Source: an uncultured bacterium
GTDB taxonomy: Bacteria > Edwardsbacteria > AC1 > EtOH8
Direction: 5' to 3'
DNA: 64,000 bases
Assembly (NCBI GenBank): GCA_937863685.1
Contig: CALMGM010000013.1
Span: 61,826-125,825 of the forward strand
The translations under genes and the position numbers were made by a program. Of this stretch, positions 50,606-60,445 are shown in pieces. Position 1 is the stretch's first letter. Every line of letters starts with the position of its first letter. The notes below the pieces were generated by a model. It had not been told where the DNA came from, did not search any database, and saw nothing but the letters and a program-made list of their open reading frames with translations.

Positions 50606-51778
50606 CTATTTTTTGTTGAAGCTTGTTGTTATGATCTTTTCTGCCTTCGTCCTTGCCAGGCTGTCGGCTTTGGTTATGTTGGCTATATCGATTCGGCGGC
50701 CCGCCGGAAAACCGGACATGGTCTTTTCTATCACCGCCGGGATGTCCATGAAGACTATCCGGCCGTCAAGGAAATATTCCACCGCCACTTCGTTGGCGGC
50801 GTTCATCACCGCCGGAATGATGCCGTTGCGGGCAATGGCCCTATAGGCCAGGTCCAGGCATTTGAAGGTCATCCTGTCCGGCTTGTGAAAAGTAAGTTCG
50901 CCCTGCTCATCCAGCCGGCAGTCTTTGACCAATGATGGCAGCCTTTGGGGATAGGTCAGGGCGTATTGGATGGGCAGGCGCATATCCGGCGTGGAAAGCT
51001 GGGCGATAATGGAACCGTCGCAGAACTCCACCATGGAGTGGATGATGGATTCGGGATGGATCACCACCTTTATCCGTTCCGGCGGGATTCCGAACAGGTG
51101 ATGGGCCTCGATCATCTCCAGTCCCTTGTTCATCAAAGTGGCCGAATCTATGGTCACTTTTTTCCCCATGGACCAGGTGGGGTGATTGAGGGCATGGCGC
51201 GCCTTCACCGAGTGCAGCTGCTTTGAGGAATACGAGCGAAACGGCCCTCCCGATGCCGTCAGTATCAGGTTCTTGACGGTTGCCGGATCCCGCCCCTCCA
51301 GGCATTGGTGCAGGGCCACATGTTCGCTGTCTATGGGCAGCAGCCTGACCTTCTTCCTTTTCACCGCCTGCATCACCAGCTGCCCGCCGGCCACCAGGGT
51401 CTCCTTGTTGGCCAGGGCCACGTCATGCCCGGCACTGATGGCAGCCAGGGTGGGATCCATCCCGGCCGCGCCCACCAGGGCGTTGACCACCAGGTCGGCT
51501 CCGGGCAATGAGGCCAGCTGTTTCAATCCTCCCGGGCCGCGAACCAGCTTTAGAGGCGCTTGAGGATGGTCTATGGCTGATATGCCTGTCGGATCTGGGC
51601 CGATACAGATCATTTTGGGCTGAAACTTTTTTATCTGGCCAAGCAGCAAATCAAATCTTGAATTGGCCGCCAGACCCACCACTTTAAATAGCTTGGGGTA
51701 TTTGTTGACGACCTCCACGGTCTGGCTGCCGATGGACCCGGTGGAGCCCAGGATTATTATTTTCTTTTGTTTGATCAA
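50606..51778 (-). CDS. dxr: 1-deoxy-D-xylulose 5-phosphate reductoisomerase
   Basis: A 390-residue NADPH enzyme of the MEP isoprenoid pathway. The nucleotide loop LGSTGSIGSQTV is at about 10-21, the metal site lies in LPIDSEHVAL (D-S-E), followed by TASGGPFR and NHPTWSMGKKVTIDSATLMNKGLE. It starts at TTG: no ATG is available, the N terminus is canonical (KKIIILGSTGS), and AAAGG lies nine bases upstream. It precedes the M50 protease and supplies precursor for the polyprenyl phosphate used by the neighbouring glycosyltransferases and by MraY. Confidence 0.95.
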   Translation of the reverse strand: MIKQKKIIILGSTGSIGSQTVEVVNKYPKLFKVVGLAANSRFDLLLGQIKKFQPKMICIGPDPTGISAIDHPQAPLKLVRGPGGLKQLASLPGADLVVNALVGAAGMDPTLAAISAGHDVALANKETLVAGGQLVMQAVKRKKVRLLPIDSEHVALHQCLEGRDPATVKNLILTASGGPFRSYSSKQLHSVKARHALNHPTWSMGKKVTIDSATLMNKGLEMIEAHHLFGIPPERIKVVIHPESIIHSMVEFCDGSIIAQLSTPDMRLPIQYALTYPQRLPSLVKDCRLDEQGELTFHKPDRMTFKCLDLAYRAIARNGIIPAVMNAANEVAVEYFLDGRIVFMDIPAVIEKTMSGFPAGRRIDIANITKADSLARTKAEKIITTSFNKK

Positions 51779-51790
51779 ATATAAAAGCCT

Positions 51791-52747
51791 TTAATATTTC
51801 TTGAATATTGGAATATCTCTGCGTTGTTCCTGATGCAACCGGACGATCATCTCAGCCAATAAACCGGTAAACAGGAACTGGACGCCGATCACAATGGAAA
51901 TGAGGCCTAAAATCAACAGGGCAAAATGCCCCACCCTGCCCTCGATCAACCATCCGTAAAGGGCTATCGCCAGATCCAATAGAAAGCCGCATGCCATTAG
52001 AAATAGGCCTATTTTAGCGAAGAAATATAGTGGACGCTTGATGTATTGGGTAATGAATACAATGGTCATCAGGTCTAAAAAACCGCCGACAAACCTGGTT
52101 GACCCGTACTTAGTCTGGCCGAAGCGCCGCGGATCGTTTTCAACCGGTATCTCCGTTACCCGATACCCCTTCCAAAATGCCATAGCGGGAATAAATCTGT
52201 ACAAGTTGCCGTATATCCATAGGCCGACTTTTTTGTTTTCCTCCCGGGTGCTTACAATATCGGCGCGATAAGCTTTAAACGGGCAGTTAGTATCGTTAAT
52301 TTCCAACTTGGTTAGCGCTCTGACCAATCTGTTGAACAATTTTGACGACATGCTCCGCTTCCCTTTTCCAGTATATTTCCAGCCGGTGACCAAATCGTAA
52401 CCCTGTTCGATTTTCTCCAGAAAATCGGGGATCTGTTCGGGCCGGTCCTGCAGGTCGCCATCCATTGTGACAATAATGTCTCCCCGTGCCGCGTTGAAAC
52501 CTGCGGCATAAGCCCACGATTTTCCGGAATTTTTCGCCAAGGACAAGGCATAGATATTCTGGTCGCTCTGCTTGGCATTTTTGATCGCTTCAAGGGTCCC
52601 GTCCTTGCTCCCATCATCCACGTAAAGGATCTCATAGCCTTTCCCCAGGCCTTGGCAAACCTTAGTAAGCCTGGATGACAGCTCGGCGATGTTGTCCTCC
52701 TCGTTGTAGACAGGGATGACCACCGAAAGATAAATCTTATCTGGCAT
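51791..52747 (-). CDS. Polyprenyl-phosphate glycosyltransferase (GtrB/ArnC/DPM1-like GT2)
   Basis: A 318-residue GT2 enzyme. A nucleotide-sugar domain with VIPVYNE (10-16), VDDGSKDGT (43-51) and the metal motif D96-G-D98 is followed by two C-terminal membrane helices (about 225-250 and 260-285) as in GtrB and ArnC. It likely moves a sugar from a nucleotide donor to polyprenyl phosphate. In this operon the donor could be the UDP-xylose made by the products of the genes at 56617-58826; that is inference. Eleven-base overlap with the GT39-like gene. Confidence 0.88.
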   Translation of the reverse strand: MPDKIYLSVVIPVYNEEDNIAELSSRLTKVCQGLGKGYEILYVDDGSKDGTLEAIKNAKQSDQNIYALSLAKNSGKSWAYAAGFNAARGDIIVTMDGDLQDRPEQIPDFLEKIEQGYDLVTGWKYTGKGKRSMSSKLFNRLVRALTKLEINDTNCPFKAYRADIVSTREENKKVGLWIYGNLYRFIPAMAFWKGYRVTEIPVENDPRRFGQTKYGSTRFVGGFLDLMTIVFITQYIKRPLYFFAKIGLFLMACGFLLDLAIALYGWLIEGRVGHFALLILGLISIVIGVQFLFTGLLAEMIVRLHQEQRRDIPIFKKY

Positions 52748-54338
52748 TCACGTTCTCCTTGACAACCTGCAGCACATAGGTCGGCGGGTTGCCGTTGGCG
52801 TATATGATTTTGAATTTTTTATCCAATAATGACTGGATGGCCGGGATCAAAAACCTCTGTCCCGTCCCGCTGACCGGCTCCACCATCACGTAATCGGCCT
52901 TTTCTATTGCTTTCAGCAAGGAATCCGGTTGCGTTGTGAACGGATAGCAATATGCTTTTCTTTCCGCGCCAAGGTAGAACAGCGTCGGCTTGCGGGAGAC
53001 CACAATGCTGTTCTCCGGGGTATTGTTCTTTACCCATTCCGCCGCCGCAAAGAAGCTGCGCCAGGCCGGATCATAACCGGAATATTTATCCTGGGAGTGA
53101 TATTTTCTTACCTCCAGATTGCTGCCTATCGTGTTCCAGTCGGCTGAGACATTTGCGGCGGCTATAAGGAATAGCAGCATCACCGCCGGCCATAATGCCT
53201 TTCTTTTGAAAACCAATGAAACAGCGTATTGATAGGCCTGCACCAGGTAGAACAGCAAAAACGGCAGCAGTGGCAGCAAGAATCTGATGTCCGACCAGGC
53301 CTCCGGCCACAGCAGGGACATCCCCAGATATATTAGAACGAACCAATCGTAGCCCTTGGGATTTTTAATGATCCTGACGATCAGGGCCGCTATGGCTGGT
53401 ATCACTGTCAGCAGCATTAAAATCACCAGATCGCCGGACAGACCCCAGCCATTGACCGCCGGAAACATCATTCTGGGCAGAACATTTATAGAATATATCC
53501 TGAGGTTGGCAAAAAATCTCTGCATCAATCCGCCGATTCCCAACAATCCCAGTTCCGGCTGGTACGGGTCCCGCATCAGGAACTGTTCCAGATATCCGCC
53601 CGATGTTCCGTAATGGCTGTTCCGCAGAGCCCAGGGCATTGTCAGCGCGATGCACCCGATCAAGAATATCGCCGAAGCTTTGAACTTCCTCTGAAAAAGC
53701 AGGTATATGAATATTCCCAGATAAAGGGCGATACCGGCGCTGCGCAGGTAATTGGCGAAGACTGCGGACAGAATGACACCAGCCAGCCAAAGATATCCAC
53801 CGCTCTTTTCCCATTTTTTCAAAGCCAGAAATGTCAGCAGAACAAAAAGGGTGAACGGCAATTCGGACAGCACCCAATGGGTGTATTCCAGAAAATAGGG
53901 ATTGATGGCCAGCAGACAGACCGGCGCTATGTAAAGAACTTTCTTGTCGTCCTTTATCAGGAGCCAGAAAGCCAGCAGGGACAACACTCCCGACAGCCAG
54001 GGGATCAGCTTGTACCAGGCATACGGCATTTTCAGCAATGATATCGGCGACAGCAGCAGCGGGAACCCGAAGGGATACTGGGTATGGGCTTTCCCCTCTG
54101 GGGTCCATATCTCGCTTAAGCCCTTTCCCTGGACCAGCGACTTGGACAGCGCCACATAGGCCGCATTATCGCCGCCCACGAATGGTTTGGGATCGAACAT
54201 CAGCAGGGAGATCAAAATGAACAACGCCAGAATTGAGATCAGCAGCCACCGGGAATGCTTTGCCGCCCATCCCGAAAGACTAAAACCATTGTCGGCCTTA
54301 GTTTCTTTTTGAGCGGATATTTTTTTCTTGCGATCCAT
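52737..54338 (-). CDS. ArnT/PMT-like polytopic glycosyltransferase (GT39/GT83 type)
   Basis: A 533-residue membrane protein with about eleven to twelve helices and a soluble C-terminal domain (about 380-533). After the first helix comes an extracytoplasmic loop with VGGDNAAYVALSKSLVQG, where the acidic residue occupies the place of the catalytic Asp in PMT/ArnT enzymes. It probably transfers a sugar from a polyprenyl-phosphate carrier to an acceptor outside the inner membrane. The ATG shares a base with the preceding stop (TGATG); the TTG just before it is not needed. Confidence 0.78.
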   Translation of the reverse strand: MDRKKKISAQKETKADNGFSLSGWAAKHSRWLLISILALFILISLLMFDPKPFVGGDNAAYVALSKSLVQGKGLSEIWTPEGKAHTQYPFGFPLLLSPISLLKMPYAWYKLIPWLSGVLSLLAFWLLIKDDKKVLYIAPVCLLAINPYFLEYTHWVLSELPFTLFVLLTFLALKKWEKSGGYLWLAGVILSAVFANYLRSAGIALYLGIFIYLLFQRKFKASAIFLIGCIALTMPWALRNSHYGTSGGYLEQFLMRDPYQPELGLLGIGGLMQRFFANLRIYSINVLPRMMFPAVNGWGLSGDLVILMLLTVIPAIAALIVRIIKNPKGYDWFVLIYLGMSLLWPEAWSDIRFLLPLLPFLLFYLVQAYQYAVSLVFKRKALWPAVMLLFLIAAANVSADWNTIGSNLEVRKYHSQDKYSGYDPAWRSFFAAAEWVKNNTPENSIVVSRKPTLFYLGAERKAYCYPFTTQPDSLLKAIEKADYVMVEPVSGTGQRFLIPAIQSLLDKKFKIIYANGNPPTYVLQVVKENVNAR

Positions 54339-55021
54339 CAATTAACAAATCGGTATTTGATCAGGGTCCAGATGGCCGGCAGGGCGTCGTACCAGTGGAT
54401 CTTCTTGCCTTCGTGGTAATCCCGCCCGTCGTAGGTGATGGGCATTTCGTAGACTCTTAATTTGCGGTTCTTGAATATCTTGGCGGTGATCTCCGGCTCG
54501 ATGTCAAACCTGAAAGATTTGAGATTAAGATTTTTGATCACCTCTGACCGGAACACCTTGTAGCAGGTCTCCATATCGGTCAGCATGGTGTTGTAAAGGA
54601 CGTTGGTCAGGGCTGTCAAAAACTTGTTGCCCAGGTAATGCCAGACCATGAACACCCGGTGGGTGCCGTAGAATCTGGAGCCGTAGACCACGTCGGCCGC
54701 GCCCCGCACGATGGGCTCCACCAGCCGGGGGTATTCCTCCGGCGAGTATTCCAGGTCGGCATCCTGGATGATAACGATATCTCCGGTGCATTCCCTGATG
54801 CCGGTCCGGATCCCGGCCCCCTTGCCCAGATTGTAGGGGTGATATGATATCTTGATGCCCGGTCGGCCTTCGTAAGTTTTCAGGATGTCCCTGGTTCCGT
54901 CGGTGGAATAATCGTCAACGATCACTAGCTCCTTTTCGATGGGCACCGCCAGCACCCGGGCGATTATCTTTTCGATGGTGGCCTTTTCATTGTAGACCGG
55001 CATGATCACGGAAAGCTTCAT
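54338..55021 (-). CDS. GT2 glycosyltransferase, dolichyl-phosphate-mannose-synthase-like
   Basis: A 227-residue soluble GT2 enzyme without membrane helices. VIMPVYNEKATI is at 5-16, VDDYSTDGT at 35-43 and the metal motif D87-A-D89 in IIQDADLEYSPEEYP. It closely fits bacterial DPM1-like enzymes of about 230 residues that load polyprenyl phosphate. Both ends overlap neighbours by a few bases, so translation is coupled to the two polytopic transferases. Confidence 0.88.
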   Translation of the reverse strand: MKLSVIMPVYNEKATIEKIIARVLAVPIEKELVIVDDYSTDGTRDILKTYEGRPGIKISYHPYNLGKGAGIRTGIRECTGDIVIIQDADLEYSPEEYPRLVEPIVRGAADVVYGSRFYGTHRVFMVWHYLGNKFLTALTNVLYNTMLTDMETCYKVFRSEVIKNLNLKSFRFDIEPEITAKIFKNRKLRVYEMPITYDGRDYHEGKKIHWYDALPAIWTLIKYRFVN

Positions 55022-56601
55022 TTAAAAGACCTTTCGTAAATTGTTATCTCGGGGTAGAAGTAATTCCAGTCGGCCAGCGGGTATCCTTCGAATTTTATTC
55101 CCCAGCACTGCGGCACCCGGTTGAATACCCGGCTCACCCGGTAATCTGTTTTCAGCATTTTAAAGAAATCATCCCGCACCTCGGGGGCCACCCGGCAGAA
55201 GGCGTACTGTTTAGATTCATATTCGCTGACGATGATCAGGGGCGGATAAAAATATTCCAGCTTGGCCGGGTCGTAATCCAACCTCAGCAGATGATACTGG
55301 CTCTCCTCCAGGGGCGGGGTGTAGAACCAGAGCCGGCCGGCCAAACCGATGACCGAGCCCGGCGCCACGCCCTGTTTGATGTATTCCGCCGCTTCCTCCC
55401 GGGGGTCCTGGCCGGACATCACCTTCAGCCAGGCCAGGCTGTTGGCCAGGGCATAGCCGGAGGTTAAAAGGATCAGTATGCCGGCTATCAATGAAAAGCT
55501 GCGGCGTCTAAAATATCTCCCGGCCTTTTCCGCGGCATATATGATCAGCAGTATCATCAGGGGGACTATCAGCACCATGTGCCGCATAAAGGGCGAAGCC
55601 TTGTAGCCGTAGATCAAAAAATACGGCAGGATGCCGGCCGCCAGGATCAGGCCGGTCTTATCGGGTTTTATGACCAGAGCTGACAGGGACGCCAGGAACA
55701 ATGTCCATCCCGGCCAGCCCAGTGAATGCCGGCTGGTATAGAGCCAGGGATACAGCCAGTCGGTGGCAAAATCGTTGTAAACAAGCAGGCTGTTTATCCC
55801 GCCCTTCCACTCCCCGAAGGACAGCACCGAATACGGACACCCCAGCAGGAAGCCTGCGATCAGGCAGCCGGCAAAAACCGGGATCTTGATCGGCGTGTTT
55901 TCAACTTGCTGATCACGTTTTGTTTTCTGCCGGATCAAAAGAACGCTAAATATAGATATAATGCCCGCCAGGGCGTTGTATTTGGTGGCCACCGCTAATC
56001 CTGATACCAACCCGGCGGCCGCCCACATCCAAAGCCGTTTATCCTTGAAAGCCTTGATGATCAACCACAGCGCCGCCAGGAACCAGAATCCCACCGGGCC
56101 GTCCACCGTCAGATAATGGGATTGTATCGCCATGGTCGGCATTACAGCCGCCAGCCAAGCTCCGGCCAGGGCCAGAATTTCGTTCTTAAAGAACTCCCTT
56201 CCCAGCAGGTATGTCAGCCAGATGGTCAGCACTCCCAAAGCCACGCTCAGGGAACGGGCCGTCAGCCAGATCCTGGCGACGTGATCCAGGGTCACGGTGG
56301 ATGCTTCGTCCATTATCTCCCTGGGGGAGGGGATGAATTTTACAGTTTGGGCCACCCACCACAGTGCGCCTATCAGGTAGTAGTGCAGGGTGGGATTGAC
56401 AAAGTAATGCGGGTTGAGCCCTTCCTCCGCGGTGGACATCTTCAGCAGGGTGGTGAAGGCCACGCTTTCATCGGGATGATAGGCTTTCCAGTAGGGCGCC
56501 CGGGGGATCCCCCAGTTCAGGCCGCCCACCCTAAGCAGCAGCCCGTTCAGCAGTATCAACCCCAGCAGCAGATATGAAAGAACCTTTTTGTTTATCCGCA
56601 T
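55018..56601 (-). CDS. Polytopic glycosyltransferase, GT39/PMT-like
   Basis: A 527-residue protein with about twelve membrane helices. The first extracytoplasmic loop has YHPDESVAF, the D-E pair expected of the PMT/ArnT/GT39 catalytic loop, followed by NPTLHYYLIGAL, which resembles the family. A soluble C-terminal part of about 110 residues follows. It overlaps the GT2 gene by ATGA, forming an alternating GT39-GT2-GT39-GT2 set. Confidence 0.8.
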   Translation of the reverse strand: MRINKKVLSYLLLGLILLNGLLLRVGGLNWGIPRAPYWKAYHPDESVAFTTLLKMSTAEEGLNPHYFVNPTLHYYLIGALWWVAQTVKFIPSPREIMDEASTVTLDHVARIWLTARSLSVALGVLTIWLTYLLGREFFKNEILALAGAWLAAVMPTMAIQSHYLTVDGPVGFWFLAALWLIIKAFKDKRLWMWAAAGLVSGLAVATKYNALAGIISIFSVLLIRQKTKRDQQVENTPIKIPVFAGCLIAGFLLGCPYSVLSFGEWKGGINSLLVYNDFATDWLYPWLYTSRHSLGWPGWTLFLASLSALVIKPDKTGLILAAGILPYFLIYGYKASPFMRHMVLIVPLMILLIIYAAEKAGRYFRRRSFSLIAGILILLTSGYALANSLAWLKVMSGQDPREEAAEYIKQGVAPGSVIGLAGRLWFYTPPLEESQYHLLRLDYDPAKLEYFYPPLIIVSEYESKQYAFCRVAPEVRDDFFKMLKTDYRVSRVFNRVPQCWGIKFEGYPLADWNYFYPEITIYERSFK

Positions 56602-56616
56602 CCCGCCTGCTATTGC

Positions 56617-57546
56617 TTACTTTTTTGCCTCGAACCAGTCGATGGTCTTTTTGATCCCGACCTCAAAGCCGATCACCGGCTCCCAGTTCAGTATCTTCCT
56701 GGCCCGGCTGATATCGGGCCGCCGCACCTTGGGATCGTCGGCCGGCAACGGCTGGTGCTCGATGGTCGATTTTGTCCCGGTATATTTTTTGATGGCCTCG
56801 GCAAATTCCAGAATGGACATCTCATGGGGATTGCCCAGATTTATCGGCTGGTGCTCCGACGACTTCATGGTCAGATAGATGCCCTCTATCAGGTCAGAGG
56901 CGTAGCAGAAGCTGCGGGTCTGGCTGCCGTCGCCGAAGACCGTCAGGGGTCGATTATTCAAGGCTTGGTCGATCAGGGTGGGAACCACCCGTCCGTCGTC
57001 CAGCCGCATCCTGGGCCCGTAGGTGTTGAATATCCTCACGATACGGGTATCGATGCCGCGAAAACGGTGATAGGCCATGGTCAGGGCCTCGGCGTAGCGC
57101 TTGGATTCGTCGTAAACGCTACGCGGCCCTATTGGGTTGACGTTTCCCCAGTAGTCCTCGCTCTGGGGATGCACCAGCGGATCACCATACACTTCGGAGG
57201 TGGAGGTCAACAGGAACCCGGCCTGCTTCTCCTTGGCCAGTTCTAAAAGATTATGAACACCGTACGACCCCACCAGCAGGATCTCCATGGGGATCTTTAC
57301 AAAGTCTATGGGGCTGGCCGGCGAGGCCAGATCAAAGATGAAATCTATCTTGCCTTCTATCTTGAAAGGCTTGGTGACATCCTGTTCCATGAAAAAGAAG
57401 TCAGTATGGTCCTTTAGATGGCTGATATTCTCCAGGCTCCCGGTGATCAGGTTGTCCACGGCAATAACCTGATGACCTTCAGCCAGCAGGCGGTCACACA
57501 AATGGGAGCCCAAAAAGCCGGCTCCCCCGGCCACCAGCATCCTCAT
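56617..57546 (-). CDS. uxs: UDP-glucuronate decarboxylase (UDP-xylose synthase)
   Basis: A 309-residue extended short-chain dehydrogenase. The NAD loop is GGAGFLGSH (7-15). Signature segments of UXS over UDP-glucose epimerases are [10 protein letters not shown] (73-82), [14 protein letters not shown] (116-129) with E118, and [14 protein letters not shown] with catalytic Y145 and K149. It converts UDP-glucuronate to UDP-xylose. ATGA overlap with ugd, which makes its substrate. Confidence 0.95.
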   Translation of the reverse strand: MRMLVAGGAGFLGSHLCDRLLAEGHQVIAVDNLITGSLENISHLKDHTDFFFMEQDVTKPFKIEGKIDFIFDLASPASPIDFVKIPMEILLVGSYGVHNLLELAKEKQAGFLLTSTSEVYGDPLVHPQSEDYWGNVNPIGPRSVYDESKRYAEALTMAYHRFRGIDTRIVRIFNTYGPRMRLDDGRVVPTLIDQALNNRPLTVFGDGSQTRSFCYASDLIEGIYLTMKSSEHQPINLGNPHEMSILEFAEAIKKYTGTKSTIEHQPLPADDPKVRRPDISRARKILNWEPVIGFEVGIKKTIDWFEAKK

Positions 57547-58826
57547 CGGCCGATGCCCTGGTAGATGAATCCCAGCTCTTTCATCTTGTCGGGATCGAAG
57601 ATATTCCGGCCGTCGGCGATGGCCGGCACCTTCAGAAGTGATTTGATCCTAACCAAGTCCAGTTTTTTGAACTCGTCCCACTCGGTAACGATGACCAAAC
57701 AGTCGGCATCCTGAGCCACGTCATATGGATTGTCGCAGTATTGAACGTCCTTCAGCACCTGCCGGGCCCTGTCCATGGACACCGGATCGTAGGCCTTGAT
57801 CTTAGCTCCGTCCTTCTGCAGGGCTTCGATGATGTCGATGGATGGCGCGAATCGCATGTCGTCGGTGTTGGGCTTGAAGGCCAGCCCCAGTATACCGATG
57901 GTCTTGCCGGAGATGTTCCACACCAGCTCCTCGATCTTTTTGACGAACAGTTTCTTCTGGTCCTCGTTGATCTCCTCCACCGCCTTGAGCAGTTTGAAAT
58001 CGTAGCCCAGCTTTTCCGAGATCCGGATGAAGGCCTGCAGATCCTTGGGGAAGCAGAAGCCGCCGAAGCCTATCCCGGCGTTCAAAAAACTCCGCCCGAT
58101 CCGCCGGTCCAGCCCCATGCCCTCGGCCACCTGCTCCACGTTGGCTCCGGATTTCTCGCAGACGTTGGCCACCGCGTTGATGAAGGAGATCTTCATGGCC
58201 AGAAAAGAATTGGAGGCGTGCTTGATCAGCTCCGAGCTCTGGATGTCGGTGGCCACGATGGGGCAGCCCAGCGGCGAATACAGTTCCAGCAGCATTTTTT
58301 TTGCCCGGACGGAATCGGTGCCGAACACCACCCGATCGGGCTTTAAGGAATCTTCGATGGCAGTGCCCTCCCTTAAAAATTCGGGATTGGAGGCTACATC
58401 GAACTCCACTTTATTGACGTTGTTGACCGCCATGGTCTGCTTGACCCGGTCTCCGGTCTGCACCGGCACGGTGGATTTCTCCACCACCAGCTTGTAGCTC
58501 TTCATCCGACGGGCCACGGTGGCGGCCACCGTCTCCACTGCCGAAAGGTCGGCTTCACCGTTGGGCCGGGGCGGGGTGCCCACCGCAATGAATATGATGT
58601 CCGATTTATCGGTGGCCTCCTCGATGGAGGTGGTGAACACCAGGCGCTGAAGATTCTTATCCATCAGCTCTTTCAGGCCCGGTTCGTAAATCGGGATCTG
58701 GCCTTTCTTCAGCATATCAATCTTCGAGGCATCGTTGTCGACGCATATCACCTGATGCCCCCACTCGGCGAAACAAACCCCTGACACCAGGCCCACGTAG
58801 CCGGTGCCCACCACTGCCAGCTTCAT
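57543..58826 (-). CDS. ugd: UDP-glucose 6-dehydrogenase
   Basis: A 427-residue enzyme that oxidises UDP-glucose twice to UDP-glucuronate. The NAD loop is [10 protein letters not shown] (7-16), the active nucleophile C258 lies in [10 protein letters not shown], and [10 protein letters not shown] (145-154) and a [12 protein letters not shown] motif follow. AGGAGG precedes the ATG, which overlaps the diguanylate cyclase stop as ATGA. With uxs it forms a two-step UDP-xylose route. Confidence 0.97.
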   Translation of the reverse strand: MKLAVVGTGYVGLVSGVCFAEWGHQVICVDNDASKIDMLKKGQIPIYEPGLKELMDKNLQRLVFTTSIEEATDKSDIIFIAVGTPPRPNGEADLSAVETVAATVARRMKSYKLVVEKSTVPVQTGDRVKQTMAVNNVNKVEFDVASNPEFLREGTAIEDSLKPDRVVFGTDSVRAKKMLLELYSPLGCPIVATDIQSSELIKHASNSFLAMKISFINAVANVCEKSGANVEQVAEGMGLDRRIGRSFLNAGIGFGGFCFPKDLQAFIRISEKLGYDFKLLKAVEEINEDQKKLFVKKIEELVWNISGKTIGILGLAFKPNTDDMRFAPSIDIIEALQKDGAKIKAYDPVSMDRARQVLKDVQYCDNPYDVAQDADCLVIVTEWDEFKKLDLVRIKSLLKVPAIADGRNIFDPDKMKELGFIYQGIGR

Positions 58827-60445
58827 TCTTTCCTCCTGTAGATTATTATTTTATCGTCCTGCCAGAAAGCCACCTGGTTCTTCCCTTTCTCCTTGGCGTG
58901 ATACATGGCCTGATCGGCCTTCTCTATCAGCGCCCGGTATTCCTGACCGTCAGCGGGGCAACTCACCACCCCGATGCTGGCGGAAAGCTGCTTGCCCCCC
59001 GGCTTTCTTTCGGCAAATTCCGTATGGTATATGCTATGTCTGATGCTCTCGGCCTTCTCCACCGCTGCTTGATTTTCTACACCCGGCAGGATCACAGCGA
59101 ACTCGTCTCCGCCATAGCGGAAATAGACCGCCGCCTCTAGCCCCACCGCTGTTTTCAGGATCTCGCCCAGGCGTTTCAATATCTCGCTACCTTTGAGATG
59201 GCCGAAATTATCGTTGTATTCCTTGAAGAAATCCAGGTCCAGCCAGACCAGGGAAACCATGGCCTGCTTCTTTTGGCAGTACTCCAGCCGGCGGCCGAAT
59301 TCCTCGATGAAATAGCGATAATTATGAAGCCCGGTCAGACCGTCGGTGGTGGCCTCCTTCTCCTTCTCCTCCATGATGCCGGCGTTCTCCAGGGCCACCG
59401 CGGTATAGCTGGCCACCAGCGTCATGGCCGAAAGCTCGCTCTGATTGAACTTTCGGTTGGACTTGACCTCGGAGATGTTGATCACCCCGATCCGCCTGTC
59501 GCGGATGATCAGCGGGACCACCAGCATGGAGCGGATCCGGTTGTGATAGTTCTTGGGCGAGGGAACGAACAATGGCTCCTTGTCGGTGTCCGGAACATTT
59601 AGCGGCTGGCCGGTCCTCAACACCTCGCCGGCGATGCCCTGGTCGCTCTTCAGCCTCAGCTTGCCCACCGCCCCGGCTCTGACGCCCCGCGAGGCCCGCA
59701 ATACCAGTTCGTTGGAGTCGTGGTCTAAAAGCAATATGGAACAGCGATCGGCCTGCAGCAGGTCCTGCACCGCATCCAGCGTCAGGTTCAGGGTCTCTTC
59801 GATGTTGCGGGACGAGGACAGCAAAGCGCCCATCCCGAACAGGGCGGCTGACTGGATGTCGGATGCCGTCTTGGTCCATTCGTCGGCTATCTGACACAGC
59901 TCCTGGTTGCGCATCCGCCATTTCTTCTGCTGGTCGGACAGCAGCCCGGCCCAGAAGGCAGTCAGCGACAGCAGCCCGATCTTAAATAACAGGTCGTATA
60001 AAAAATACTGGTCCCAGCTTAGTTCGCCCCTCCATATCAGAGCCAGAAAATACATCCCCGAGGCCAGGACGGTGACCTTCAGGGCCGCCTGCCGGTTGCT
60101 GGAGACGGCCGCCATGAATATCGCCAGGTAATAGAGATAGAAGAACTGGCTGGCGGAGCCCAAAGTGAAAGCGATCAGCAGGCTGGCGAATATCAGGTCG
60201 AACACTAGGCTTGCCCAGAAGGCCCTTAAGAATTTCAGCATCCTTCTTCCGGCAAAGAATACCAGCAGATTGTATAAGGCCGCCAGGCCCAGCGTCAGGT
60301 ACAGGCCCAGGTAGTGCCCAGCCATGGCCTGGGGACGGAGGGTCACCAGCAACAGGGCCAGGAACAGCACCGCCCACCTGACCCAGCTGGATATTTTCTC
60401 CTCAAAGGAGATGATGTGTATGGCTCTTTTGGCTCGGTTCGGCAT
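58823..60445 (-). CDS. Membrane GAF-GGDEF diguanylate cyclase
   Basis: A 540-residue protein. Residues about 20-170 hold five to six membrane helices (a MASE-like sensor), about 205-355 a GAF domain, and about 365-535 a GGDEF domain with intact GGDEF at 445-449 and the TDGLTGLHNYR start. No RxxD product-inhibition site is seen before the motif. It makes cyclic di-GMP. It starts directly on the flavoprotein stop and overlaps ugd by ATGA, so it is co-expressed with surface-sugar genes, a common setting for c-di-GMP control. Confidence 0.94.
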   Translation of the reverse strand: MPNRAKRAIHIISFEEKISSWVRWAVLFLALLLVTLRPQAMAGHYLGLYLTLGLAALYNLLVFFAGRRMLKFLRAFWASLVFDLIFASLLIAFTLGSASQFFYLYYLAIFMAAVSSNRQAALKVTVLASGMYFLALIWRGELSWDQYFLYDLLFKIGLLSLTAFWAGLLSDQQKKWRMRNQELCQIADEWTKTASDIQSAALFGMGALLSSSRNIEETLNLTLDAVQDLLQADRCSILLLDHDSNELVLRASRGVRAGAVGKLRLKSDQGIAGEVLRTGQPLNVPDTDKEPLFVPSPKNYHNRIRSMLVVPLIIRDRRIGVINISEVKSNRKFNQSELSAMTLVASYTAVALENAGIMEEKEKEATTDGLTGLHNYRYFIEEFGRRLEYCQKKQAMVSLVWLDLDFFKEYNDNFGHLKGSEILKRLGEILKTAVGLEAAVYFRYGGDEFAVILPGVENQAAVEKAESIRHSIYHTEFAERKPGGKQLSASIGVVSCPADGQEYRALIEKADQAMYHAKEKGKNQVAFWQDDKIIIYRRKE